Of a stretch of 25,912 bases of DNA, positions 12,173-20,351 are shown piece by piece. Under the pieces are notes generated by a model that searched no databases, was not told the DNA's origin, and saw nothing but the letters and a program-made list of their open reading frames with translations. Location of the stretch: positions 1 through 25,912 of the forward strand of contig CBFGTJ010000022.1 of assembly GCA_965651815.1 (NCBI GenBank), given 5' to 3'. Every line of letters starts with the position of its first letter. Positions within the stretch are counted from its first letter, which is position 1. A program made the translations under genes and the position numbers. This DNA comes from CBFGTJ01 sp965651815. GTDB lineage: Bacteria > Actinomycetota > Acidimicrobiia > Acidimicrobiales > Microtrichaceae.

Positions 12173-14133
12173 CAGGTGGGCTCGACGACCGCGAGGACCG
12201 CACCCAGCTCCACCTGCTGGCCCTCGGCGACGGCCAGCTCGGTGACGACGCCCGCCTGCGGCGCGCGGATCTCGTGCTGCATCTTCATCGCCTCCAGCCA
12301 CAGCAGGACCTGGCCGTCGGCGACCTCGTCGCCCTGCTGCACCGCGACGCGCACCACCGCGCCCGGCATCGGCGCGAGGAGCGACCCCGGCGCGACCTGC
12401 TCCGCGGCGTCGGTGAACCTCGGCTCCCGCTCGAGCGCGACCGACCCGAACGGCGAGTCGACGTGCACGAGCGAGCCGTAGGCGGCGACCTCGAAGCGGC
12501 GCTGCAGGCCGTCGAGCTCCAGCACGACCTCGTGCGGCGACGCCTCGACGAGCCGCAGGTCGTCGTGTCCCTCCACGACGACCCCGTCGCGGGTGGGGCG
12601 GTAGGCGACCTCGAGCTCCTCGTCGCCGCAGCGGAACCGCTTGACCTGCGGCTGGGAGGGCACGTTCCGCCAGCCGCTCGGCAGCCCGGGCAGCACGCTC
12701 GCCGCGGCGCGGTTCGCCGCGGCGAGCGCGAGGGCGGCGGCCACCGCGGCGACCCGGCGCTCCTCGGGTCCGGCGAGCGGCTCGGCGAGGGTGGCGAGGT
12801 CGTGGCGGTCGAGGAACGCGGTGTCGGTGTCGCCGGTGAGGAACGACGGGTGCCGCAGGATCCGCACCAGCAGGTCGCGGTTGGTGCGCAGGCCGTGCAG
12901 CTTGGCGCGCTCGAGCGCGGCGGCGAGGCGCCGGGCCGCCTCCGCTCGTGTCGGCGCCCAGGCGATCACCTTGGCGAGCATCGGGTCGTAGTGGGTGCCC
13001 ACGACGGAGCCGTCGACCACGCCGCTGTCGAGGCGGATCCCCGGCCGCGACGGCACGTCGAGCTCCGCGACCACGCCCGGCACCTCCACCCGGTGCAGGC
13101 TCCCGCTCTGGGGCTGCCACCCCGCGGCGGCGTCCTCGGCGTACAGGCGCACCTCGATCGCCGCGCCCCGGGACGGCGGAGCCCCGCCCTCCAGCCGGCC
13201 GCCGTCGGCCACCTGCAGCTGCAGCGCGACCAGGTCCGCGCCCGTCGTGCACTCGGTGACGGGGTGCTCCACCTGGAGCCGGGTGTTCATCTCGAGGAAC
13301 CAGAAGCGGCCCTCGTCGTCCGCGAGGAACTCGACGGTGCCCGCCCCGACGTAGCCGATCGCGCGGGCGGCGTCGACGGACGCGGCGAAGAGCCGCTCCC
13401 TCAGCCCGTCGATGCGCTCCACGAGCGGGGAGGGCGCCTCCTCGAGGATCTTCTGGTGGCGCCGCTGGATGGAGCACTCGCGCTCCCCCATCGCCCAGAC
13501 GTTGCCGTGCGCGTCCGCGAGGACCTGCACCTCGACGTGGTGGCCGGTCGCGACGTACGGCTCGCAGAACACGGTGGGGTCGCCGAAGGCCGACCCGGCC
13601 TCGGCGGCGGCGAGCTCGAGCTCGCGGGGCAGCGCCGCGAGGTCGCGCACCACCCGCATGCCGCGCCCTCCGCCACCGGCGGAGGCCTTCACGATGACCG
13701 GGAGGTCGTCCTCGCGCACCTCGTCCGGGTCGAGCTGGGCGAGCACCGGGACCCCCGCCGCGGCCATGAGCCGCTTCGCCTCGACCTTCGAGCCCATGGC
13801 CTCGATCGCCGCGGGTGGCGGCCCGATCCAGGTGAGCCCCGCCGCCTCGACCTCGCGGGCGAAGTCGGCGTTCTCGGCGAGGAACCCGTAGCCCGGGTGC
13901 ACGGCGTCGGCGCCGGCTCGGCGGGCGGCGTCGACGAGGAGGTCGCCACGCAGGTACGTGTCGGTGGGTGCGTCCCCGGGGAGCCGCACCGCCACGTCGG
14001 CCTCGGTGACGAACGGCGCGCCCGCGTCCGCGTCGGAGTGCACGGCGACGGTGCGCAGCCCGAGGTCCCGGCAGGTGCGGAACACGCGACGGGCGATCTC
14101 GCCGCGGTTCGCGACGAGGACGCTGGTGATCAT
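12172..14133 (-). CDS. Acyl-CoA carboxylase alpha subunit (biotin carboxylase + BCCP)
   Basis: The 653-residue protein contains a complete biotin carboxylase: MITSVLVANRGEIARRVFRT, HPGYGFLAENADFA (79-92), the ATP-grasp loop SAGGGGRGMR (151-160), GERECSIQRRHQKILEEAPS and EMNTRLQVEHPVTE (281-294). A middle linker region follows, then a biotin carboxyl carrier domain ending with EAMKMQHEI, where Lys617 is the biotinylation site. It carboxylates its own biotin with ATP and bicarbonate and hands the group to the beta subunit. The length and order fit methylcrotonyl-CoA or geranyl-CoA carboxylase alpha subunits. The ATG has GGGAGGG six bases or less upstream and lies 11 bp after the beta-subunit stop, so the genes form one operon. 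Confidence 0.94.
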   Translation of the reverse strand: MITSVLVANRGEIARRVFRTCRDLGLRTVAVHSDADAGAPFVTEADVAVRLPGDAPTDTYLRGDLLVDAARRAGADAVHPGYGFLAENADFAREVEAAGLTWIGPPPAAIEAMGSKVEAKRLMAAAGVPVLAQLDPDEVREDDLPVIVKASAGGGGRGMRVVRDLAALPRELELAAAEAGSAFGDPTVFCEPYVATGHHVEVQVLADAHGNVWAMGERECSIQRRHQKILEEAPSPLVERIDGLRERLFAASVDAARAIGYVGAGTVEFLADDEGRFWFLEMNTRLQVEHPVTECTTGADLVALQLQVADGGRLEGGAPPSRGAAIEVRLYAEDAAAGWQPQSGSLHRVEVPGVVAELDVPSRPGIRLDSGVVDGSVVGTHYDPMLAKVIAWAPTRAEAARRLAAALERAKLHGLRTNRDLLVRILRHPSFLTGDTDTAFLDRHDLATLAEPLAGPEERRVAAVAAALALAAANRAAASVLPGLPSGWRNVPSQPQVKRFRCGDEELEVAYRPTRDGVVVEGHDDLRLVEASPHEVVLELDGLQRRFEVAAYGSLVHVDSPFGSVALEREPRFTDAAEQVAPGSLLAPMPGAVVRVAVQQGDEVADGQVLLWLEAMKMQHEIRAPQAGVVTELAVAEGQQVELGAVLAVVEPT

Positions 14134-14144
14134 CGGTCCCTCCC

Positions 14145-15743
14145 TCACATCCGGAACACGCCGTAGCCGTCCGCGCCCCGGACCGGCGCGGAGTGGATCG
14201 ACGACAGCGCCATGCCCAGCACCGTGCGCGTGTCGCGGGGGTCGATGATGCCGTCGTCCAGCATCCGGCCGGACAGGAACATCGCGAGCGACTCCGCCTC
14301 GATCTGCGCCTCGACCATCTGGCGCATCGCGGCGTCGGCCTCCTCGTCGTAGGGCTCGCCGCGCGCCGCCGCGGCCTGCCGCCCGACGATCGAGATCACC
14401 CCCGCGAGCTGCTGCGGCCCCATCACCGCGGACTTCGCGTTCGGCCAGCTGAACAGGAACCTCGGCTCGTAGGCCCGCCCGCACATGCCGTAGTTGCCCG
14501 CGCCGTACGAGGCCCCCATGACGATCGTGATGTGGGGCACCTTCGAGTTGGACACGGCGTTGATCATCAGCGAGCCGTGCTTGATGATCCCGCGCCGCTC
14601 GTACTCCTCCCCGACCATGTAGCCGGTGGTGTTCTGGAGGAACAGCAGCGGGGTGTCGAGCTGGTTTGCCAGCTGGATGAACTGGGCGGCCTTCTGGGAC
14701 TCCTCGCTGAACAGCACCCCCCGGGCGTTCGCGAGGATGCCGATCGGGTAACCGTGCACCCGGGCCCAACCGGTGACCAGCGAGGAGCCGTACAGCGGCT
14801 TGAACTCGTCGAAGTCCGAGTCGTCGACGACCCGGGCGATCACCTCGCGGGGGTCGAACGGCACCTTCAGGTCGGTCGGCACCAGGCCGAGCAGCTCCTC
14901 GGGGTCGTGGCGCGGCGGTGGCGCGTCCGCGGCCGGTGCGGGCCCCAGCTTGCGCCAGTTGAGGCGGGCGACGATGCGGCGGCCGATGCGGATCGCGTCC
15001 TGCTCGTCGAGGGCGAAGTGGTCCGCGAGCCCGGAGGTGCGCGCGTGCATCTCCGCCCCGCCCAGGGACTCGTCGTCGGACTCCTCACCGGTCGCCATCT
15101 TGACCAGCGGCGGCCCGGCCAGGAACACCTTCGAGCGCTCCTTGATCATCACGACGTGGTCCGACATGCCGGGGATGTAGGCACCGCCCGCCGTGGAGTT
15201 GCCGAACACGAGCGAGATGGTGGGGATGCCCGCCGCGGACAGCCGGGTGAGGTCGCGGAACATCGCCCCGCCGGGGATGAAGATCTCCTTCTGGGTCGGC
15301 AGGTCGGCGCCGCCGGACTCGGTGAGGTTGATCATCGGCAGGCGGTTCTGCAGGGCGATCTCGTTGGCCCGCAGGATCTTGCGCAGCGTCCACGGGTTGC
15401 TCGCCCCGCCCTTCACGGTCGGGTCCGACCCGCTGATGAGGCACTCGACGCCCTCGACGACCCCGATGCCGGTGACGACGCTGGCGCCCACGTGGAACTC
15501 GCTGCCCCAACCCGCGAGAGGTGACAGCTCCAGGAACGGGGAGTCCTCGTCCACCAGCAGCTCGATGCGCTCCCGCACGAGCAGCTTGCCGCGCTGGCGG
15601 TGGCGGTCGACGTACTTGGGCCCGCCGCCCGCGACCGCCTTGGCGTGCTCCGCCTCGACCGCCGCGATCTGCTCGAGCAGCGCCTCGCGGTTCGCCCGGT
15701 ACGTGTCGCTGCTCGTGTCGAGCGTGCTGCGCAGGACGGTCAA
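14145..15743 (-). CDS. Acyl-CoA carboxylase beta subunit (methylcrotonyl/geranyl-CoA type carboxyltransferase)
   Basis: The 532-residue protein has both carboxyltransferase halves. Characteristic blocks are KYVDRHRQRGKLLVRERIEL, SGSDPTVKGGASNPWTLRKI, NLTESGGADLPTQ, FGNSTAGGAYIPGMSDH and GASYGAGNYGMCGRAYEPRF followed by FSWPNAKSAVMG. These match methylcrotonyl-CoA carboxylase beta (about 535 residues) better than the propionyl- or acetyl-CoA types. The expected substrate is therefore a branched alpha,beta-unsaturated acyl-CoA such as 3-methylcrotonyl- or geranyl-CoA, with biotin on the alpha subunit as the carboxyl donor. The start is a TTG at 15743 with GGAGG seven bases upstream, overlapping the atuA-like stop (TTGA). 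The substrate is an inference from family and neighbours. Confidence 0.93.
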   Translation of the reverse strand: MTVLRSTLDTSSDTYRANREALLEQIAAVEAEHAKAVAGGGPKYVDRHRQRGKLLVRERIELLVDEDSPFLELSPLAGWGSEFHVGASVVTGIGVVEGVECLISGSDPTVKGGASNPWTLRKILRANEIALQNRLPMINLTESGGADLPTQKEIFIPGGAMFRDLTRLSAAGIPTISLVFGNSTAGGAYIPGMSDHVVMIKERSKVFLAGPPLVKMATGEESDDESLGGAEMHARTSGLADHFALDEQDAIRIGRRIVARLNWRKLGPAPAADAPPPRHDPEELLGLVPTDLKVPFDPREVIARVVDDSDFDEFKPLYGSSLVTGWARVHGYPIGILANARGVLFSEESQKAAQFIQLANQLDTPLLFLQNTTGYMVGEEYERRGIIKHGSLMINAVSNSKVPHITIVMGASYGAGNYGMCGRAYEPRFLFSWPNAKSAVMGPQQLAGVISIVGRQAAAARGEPYDEEADAAMRQMVEAQIEAESLAMFLSGRMLDDGIIDPRDTRTVLGMALSSIHSAPVRGADGYGVFRM

Positions 15744-17425
15744 AGGAGCACCTCCGGGACGTCGAGGTGGCGCGAGCGGAGCCACTCGCCCAGCGCCTTG
15801 GCCTGCGGGTCGAACCGCGCGTTGGACGACACGCCCTCGCCGAGGATGCCCTCGACGACGAAGTTGACCGCGCGCAGGTTCGGCAGCGGGTACCGCTCGA
15901 CGGGGAGCCCCGCGGTCTCCGGGAGCAGCTCGCGGAAGCGCTCCACCGTGAGCGTGTGCACGAGCCAGGCGTAGGCGTCGTCGCTGCGCACCCAGACCCC
16001 GACGTTCGCGTCGCCGCCCTTGTCGCCGCTGCGCGCACCCGCCACCGCGCCGAGGGGCACGCGGCGGGTCGGCCCTTCCGGCAGCGGCAGCGGGGGCTCG
16101 GGGTCGGGCACCGGTTCGAGGTCCCGGGTCACGGGCGCGGGCTCCACCTCGACGCGGCGGCCGTCGGGCAGCACGGCCACGTGGGCGACCTCGCCGGCGG
16201 GCAGGTGCTCGGCGTGGAACACCCCGTAGGGGGACGCGTCGGTCGGCGGCGAGGTGACGTGGAACCCCGGGTAGCTGGCGAGCGCGAGCTCCACCGCGGC
16301 AGCGGTGAACCGCCGCCCGATCTCGGCCGGGTCGTCGCCCCGCACCACGCAGTGCAGCAGCGCGCTGGCCTCCTGCTCGGTGGCCGCGTCCGGGTGGTCC
16401 GTGCGGGCCAGCGTCCAGCGCACGTCCGCCGGGACGGCCCCTGCGAGCTGGGTGCGGACGAGCTCGGCCTTCTCCTCGATGTCGAGGCCGGTGAGCACGA
16501 AGGTGACCTCGTTGCGGAAGCCGCCGAGGCGGTTGATGCCGACCTTCAGCGTCGGCGGCGGCGGCTCGCCGACCACGCCGCTGATGCGGACGCGGTCCGG
16601 GCCGTCCTCGGCGAGGGCGATCGTGTCGAAGCGGGCGGTCACGTCCGGGCCCGCGTAGCGGGGGCCGGCGATCTCGTAGAGCAGCTGGGCGGTGACCGTC
16701 CCGACGGTGACCGCGCCGCCCGTGCCGGGGTGCTTCGTGATCACGCTGGAGCCGTCGGCGTGGACCTCGGCGATGGGGAACCCGGGCCGGACCACGTCGT
16801 CGAGCTCGGTGAAGAACGAGTAGTTCCCGCCGGTCGCCTGGGTCCCGCACTCGATGACGTGCCCGGCGACGACCGCTCCGGCGAGCGGGTCGAGGTCCCC
16901 GGGGGTCCAGCCGAAGTGCGCGGCCGCGGGCCCGACCACGAGCGACGCGTCGGTGACGCGACCGGTCACGACCAGGTCCGCGCCGGCCCGCAGCGCCGCG
17001 GCGATGCCCCACCCGCCGAGGTAGGCGTTCGCGGCGAGCGGCGACCCCCAGCCGAGCCCCTCGGCCCGCGGGAGCAGGTCGTCGCCCTCGACGTGGGCGA
17101 CCGCGACCTCGATGCCGAGTCGCTCGGCGAGCTCGCGCAGCGACGCGGCGAGCCCGGCCGGGTTGAGCCCGCCCGCGTTCGTCACGACCTTGACGCCGCG
17201 GTCCACCGCGAGCCCGAGGCAGTCCTCCATCTGGCGCAGGAACGTGCGCGCGTGCCCCCGGGACGGGTCCTTCATGCGGTCCCTGGCGAGGATCAGCATC
17301 GTGAGCTCGGCGAGGTAGTCGCCGGTCAGCACGTCGAGCTCGCCGCCGGTGAGCATCTCGCGCACCGCGGACTCCCGGTCGCCGTAGAAGCCCGAGGCGT
17401 TGCCGATGCGGATCGGGGCGGTCAC
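15740..17425 (-). CDS. AtuA-like DUF1446 protein of acyclic terpene/branched acyl-CoA degradation
   Basis: The 561-residue product has the DUF1446 core, with APIRIGNASGFYGDRESAVR, GDYLAELTMLILAR, VVTNAGGLNPAGLAASL, GADLVVTGRVTDASLVVGPA, HVIECGTQATGGNYSFF and GTGGAVTVGTVTAQLLYEI. A C-terminal ferredoxin-like domain starts near residue 450 (GAVAGARSGDKGGDANVGVW). AtuA is required for acyclic terpene use in Pseudomonas, but its reaction is not established as far as I know. Here it comes directly before a carboxylase of the geranyl/methylcrotonyl type, which supports a role in the same pathway. The GTG at 17425 lies six bases after a CAGCCT box and has no ribosome-binding site, suggesting a leaderless mRNA. 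Its stop overlaps the next start. No acyl-CoA dehydrogenase or enoyl-CoA hydratase gene lies within this operon. Confidence 0.87.
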   Translation of the reverse strand: MTAPIRIGNASGFYGDRESAVREMLTGGELDVLTGDYLAELTMLILARDRMKDPSRGHARTFLRQMEDCLGLAVDRGVKVVTNAGGLNPAGLAASLRELAERLGIEVAVAHVEGDDLLPRAEGLGWGSPLAANAYLGGWGIAAALRAGADLVVTGRVTDASLVVGPAAAHFGWTPGDLDPLAGAVVAGHVIECGTQATGGNYSFFTELDDVVRPGFPIAEVHADGSSVITKHPGTGGAVTVGTVTAQLLYEIAGPRYAGPDVTARFDTIALAEDGPDRVRISGVVGEPPPPTLKVGINRLGGFRNEVTFVLTGLDIEEKAELVRTQLAGAVPADVRWTLARTDHPDAATEQEASALLHCVVRGDDPAEIGRRFTAAAVELALASYPGFHVTSPPTDASPYGVFHAEHLPAGEVAHVAVLPDGRRVEVEPAPVTRDLEPVPDPEPPLPLPEGPTRRVPLGAVAGARSGDKGGDANVGVWVRSDDAYAWLVHTLTVERFRELLPETAGLPVERYPLPNLRAVNFVVEGILGEGVSSNARFDPQAKALGEWLRSRHLDVPEVLL

Positions 17426-17429
17426 GGGA

Positions 17430-17442
17430 TCAGGCTGCCACA
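17430..17442 (-). promoter_or_regulatory. Putative leaderless promoter of the atuA-accDA-like operon
   Basis: TGTGGCAGCCTGA on the minus strand gives an extended -10 (TGG CAGCCT) six bases before the GTG at 17425. The 13 bases are identical to those at 2142-2154 before the yceH-like gene. No clear -35 box is seen. Confidence 0.4.
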
Positions 17443-17486
17443 CCGCCGTCGCACCGGGAGCCAGCCGCGTCCGGCCGGCCGACCGG

Positions 17487-17515
17487 TTGACGGAACCGGG
17501 TCGCGCGTTCACCCT
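17487..17515 (+). promoter_or_regulatory. Promoter of the SGNH hydrolase gene
   Basis: TTGACG (17487-17492) and CACCCT (17510-17515) are separated by 17 bases. The -10 lies six bases before the GTG at 17522, so transcription should begin at or next to the start codon. The -35 is good and the -10 weak. Confidence 0.5.
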
Positions 17516-17521
17516 CATCGT

Positions 17522-18313
17522 GTGCACCGGAGGATCGCGCTGGGACTTCCCGGCGTGGCGCTGGCCACGGTGGGGGGAGTGTGGGTCGAGGCCCGACGGG
17601 CCGCGCACGCCCCGTTGCCGCACTTCGAGGACAACGACCCGAGCGGCACCTACGGCCGCCGCGACGAGCCCGTGCAGGTGCGTGTCGCCGTGCTGGGCGA
17701 CAGCTCGGTCACCGCCCCGGGGCTCCCGAGCGGGTCGCACTCGTGGATCGCCCGGGCGTGCGACCAGCTCCCCTGGGAGGTGCAGCTCCGCAGCGACGCA
17801 CGGGGCGGCTCCCGGGTGCTCGACGTCCTCGGCGAGCAGGCGCCCGACGCCGTGCGCGACGGCGCCGACCTGTTCGTCGTCGCGGTCGGCGCGAACGACG
17901 TCCTGCACCTGACCCCCGGGCGCCGGTTCGTCCGCCACCTGCAGGAGCTGCTCGACGAGCTGGCACGGGCCGCACCCGTCGTCACCCTCGGCATCGGCGA
18001 CCTGTCGGTCATCCCGCGCATCCCGTGGTCCCTGCGCCGGGCGGTGGCCCGCCGCAGCGTGGCGATGGACCGCCTGCACGCGACGGTCAGCGTGGGCCGG
18101 CCCCGCGTCGTGCGGGTCCCCGTCGCCGAGCTCTGCGACCCCCACTTCCGCATCGGCGGGCGCACGCTGTTCGTCGAGGACCTCTTCCACCCCGGGGTGC
18201 GCGGCCACGCGCTGTGGGGCCAGCTGTTCGCACCGTTCGTGCACGCCGCGCTGGCGGAGGTCGTCGACGGCGCCGGTCGTGGGCGGGCGCACACCGCACC
18301 CGCGAACGGGTAG
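17522..18313 (+). CDS. SGNH/GDSL-family hydrolase, probably exported or membrane-anchored
   Basis: The 263-residue protein has the SGNH blocks: block I VAVLGDSSVTAPG with the nucleophile Ser, a Gly in block II, GANDVLH (block III) and DLFHPGVRGH with the catalytic Asp and His. Such enzymes are esterases, lipases or acyl-transfer hydrolases. The N-terminus VHRRIALGLPGVALATVGGV is a short hydrophobic segment after basic residues, which may be a signal or anchor. The GTG at 17522 is chosen because a TTGACG/CACCCT promoter ends six bases before it; the long open frame upstream is the shadow of the atuA-like and carboxylase genes. It is divergent from the atuA-like gene, and FtsH follows 48 bp downstream. 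The substrate is unknown. Confidence 0.87.
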   Translation: MHRRIALGLPGVALATVGGVWVEARRAAHAPLPHFEDNDPSGTYGRRDEPVQVRVAVLGDSSVTAPGLPSGSHSWIARACDQLPWEVQLRSDARGGSRVLDVLGEQAPDAVRDGADLFVVAVGANDVLHLTPGRRFVRHLQELLDELARAAPVVTLGIGDLSVIPRIPWSLRRAVARRSVAMDRLHATVSVGRPRVVRVPVAELCDPHFRIGGRTLFVEDLFHPGVRGHALWGQLFAPFVHAALAEVVDGAGRGRAHTAPANG

Positions 18314-18361
18314 ACCATCCGCTCGGGTACCCCTCACGGGACGGCGCCGACGGAGGTGGTG

Positions 18362-20350
18362 GTGAGCGACCCTGAAGCATCCCGGCACGCCGAGTCGAGC
18401 CCTGCGAACGAACAGCAGTCGGTCGCCCCGCGGCCACCGGCGGACCCGAGCACGGACCGCCAGTGGCGCACCGAGGGCATGCCGCGCGACGACGGGCCGG
18501 AGCGACCCCGCGCCAGCTGGTGGCGGCTGCTGGTCGGCTTCGGCCTCGCGTACCTGCTGGTGTACGCGCTGTTCTCCTTCGAGGACCGCCGCGGCGCTCC
18601 GACCACGGTCTCCTACACCGAGTTCGTCGCCCAGGTGGAGGATCGCAACGTCGCCGAGGTGTTCGCCCGGGGCGACGCGATCGAGGGGGTCCTCGACGAG
18701 CCGGCCCCGATCCCTGGCGACGACGAGGAGGGGACCTACCGCGAGTTCCAGACCCACCGCCCGTCGTTCGCGCAGGACGACCTCCTCGCCGAGCTCGAGG
18801 AGGGCGACGCCGTCGTGCGGGCGACCCCGGTCGAGCAGCAGCGGGGCGTCCTGCTGAACCTGCTGCTGTCGCTCGCGCCGTGGTTGCTCATCATCGGCTT
18901 CTACTGGTGGCTGTTCCGCCGCCAGCGCGCGGCGCTGGGCGGGTTCGGGATGTTCGGGGGCGACAAGAAGAAGCCGGTCGACCCCGAAGAGGTCCGCGTG
19001 TCCTTCGACGACGTCGCCGGCATCGACGAGGTCAAGGAGGAGATCTTCGACGTCGTCGACTACCTCCGGAACCCGGGGAAGTACCGCGCCGTCGGTGCCC
19101 GCGCCCCGAAGGGGGTGCTGCTCGCGGGCCCGCCCGGCACCGGCAAGACGCTGCTCGCGCGTGCGACCGCGGGCGAGGCCGGCGTGCCGTTCTTCTCCGG
19201 CAGCGCCTCGGAGTTCATCGAGATGATCGTCGGCGTCGGCGCCCAACGGGTGCGCGAGCTGTTCTCCGAGGCGCGCAAGGTCGCACCGTCGATCGTGTTC
19301 ATCGACGAGATCGACACGATCGGTCGGGCGCGCAGCGGGCACGCGATCGGCGGCCACGACGAGCGCGAGCAGACGCTCAACCAGATCCTCACCGAGATGG
19401 ACGGGTTCTCCGGCCACGAGGGGGTCGTCGTGCTGGCCGCCACGAACCGCCCCGACATCCTCGACCCGGCGCTGCTGCGACCCGGCCGCTTCGACCGCAC
19501 CGTCGTGGTGAACCCGCCCGACCAGGAGGGGCGGGCCGCGATCCTGCGCGTGCACACCCGCAAGGTGCCGCTGGCGGAGGACGCCGACCTGGACGGCATC
19601 GCGGCGGCGACGCCGGGCATGACGGGCGCGGACCTCGCGAACCTCGTCAACGAGGCCGCGTTCGCCGCCGCGAAGGCAGGGCGCTCGACGGTGGACCAGG
19701 CGACGTTCTTCTGGGCGTTGGAGAAGGTGCAGCTCGGCGCCGCCCGCGACGTCGTGATCCCCGAGGACGAGCGCCGGCGCACCGCGTACCACGAGGCGGG
19801 CCACGCGCTGCTCGGCATGGTGCAGCCGGGCGCCGACCCGGTGCGCAAGGTCTCGATCATCCCCCGGGGGCGGGCGCTCGGCGCGACGCTCGCCACCCCC
19901 GAGCGCGACCGCTACGGCTTCGACGAGCGCTACCTGCGCGGCAAGATCATCGGCGCGCTCGGGGGTCGGGCGGCTGAGGACCTGGTGTTCGGGGAGTTCA
20001 CCACCGGCGCCGAGCAGGACCTCGAGACCTGCACGCGGATCGCCCGGTCGATGGTGGGCAAGTGGGGCATGTCGGAGCGGATCGGGCCGATCTCGGTGCT
20101 GCCGCCCGAGGAGGGCGACCCGCGGGCGTACGGCGTGTCGGAGGAGCTGCTCGCCGCGGTCGACGCGGAGGTCCGGCGGCTGGTCGACGAGTGCTACGCG
20201 GAGGCCCTGCGCCTGCTCGAGGAGCACCGCGACCGCCTCGAGGCCATCGCGGAGGCGCTCCTCGAGCACGAGACCCTCGACGAGGCGGACGCCTACGCCG
20301 CGGCCGGCATCGACCCCGCCACCCGGGACCTCGACGCCTCCTCGCGGTAG
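18362..20350 (+). CDS. ftsH: FtsH-type membrane AAA+ zinc metalloprotease (divergent paralogue)
   Basis: The 662-residue protein has two transmembrane segments (about 55-72 and 163-186) flanking an extracytoplasmic domain, then an AAA+ domain with Walker A GPPGTGKT (256-263), Walker B IVFIDEID (311-318) and the second region of homology ATNRPDILDPALLRPGRFDR. The protease has HEAGH (477-481) and the third metal ligand Asp553 in EQDLETCT. It degrades membrane and some soluble proteins using ATP. The pore loop reads EMIVGVGA, where the usual Phe (MFVG) is Ile289. The N-terminus has about 50 extra polar residues. Of three consecutive GTG codons (18356, 18359, 18362) I chose the last, five bases after GGAGG (18352-18356). 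The stop is one base from the convergent cysA stop. The pore-loop change and context suggest a paralogue; the symbol marks the family. Confidence 0.93.
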   Translation: MSDPEASRHAESSPANEQQSVAPRPPADPSTDRQWRTEGMPRDDGPERPRASWWRLLVGFGLAYLLVYALFSFEDRRGAPTTVSYTEFVAQVEDRNVAEVFARGDAIEGVLDEPAPIPGDDEEGTYREFQTHRPSFAQDDLLAELEEGDAVVRATPVEQQRGVLLNLLLSLAPWLLIIGFYWWLFRRQRAALGGFGMFGGDKKKPVDPEEVRVSFDDVAGIDEVKEEIFDVVDYLRNPGKYRAVGARAPKGVLLAGPPGTGKTLLARATAGEAGVPFFSGSASEFIEMIVGVGAQRVRELFSEARKVAPSIVFIDEIDTIGRARSGHAIGGHDEREQTLNQILTEMDGFSGHEGVVVLAATNRPDILDPALLRPGRFDRTVVVNPPDQEGRAAILRVHTRKVPLAEDADLDGIAAATPGMTGADLANLVNEAAFAAAKAGRSTVDQATFFWALEKVQLGAARDVVIPEDERRRTAYHEAGHALLGMVQPGADPVRKVSIIPRGRALGATLATPERDRYGFDERYLRGKIIGALGGRAAEDLVFGEFTTGAEQDLETCTRIARSMVGKWGMSERIGPISVLPPEEGDPRAYGVSEELLAAVDAEVRRLVDECYAEALRLLEEHRDRLEAIAEALLEHETLDEADAYAAAGIDPATRDLDASSR

Positions 20351-20351
20351 C

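Noticed and set aside
12139..14166. A plus-strand open frame of 675 codons opposite the carboxylase alpha subunit
   Set aside because: It is Arg/His/Gly-rich antisense of a gene with clear motifs, with no recognisable domain of its own.
15740..20269. A minus-strand open frame of about 1,500 codons spanning the atuA-like gene and the region antisense to the SGNH and ftsH-like genes
   Set aside because: Only the part below 17425 resembles a protein family. The rest is the antisense shadow of two well-supported genes, kept open by the high GC content.
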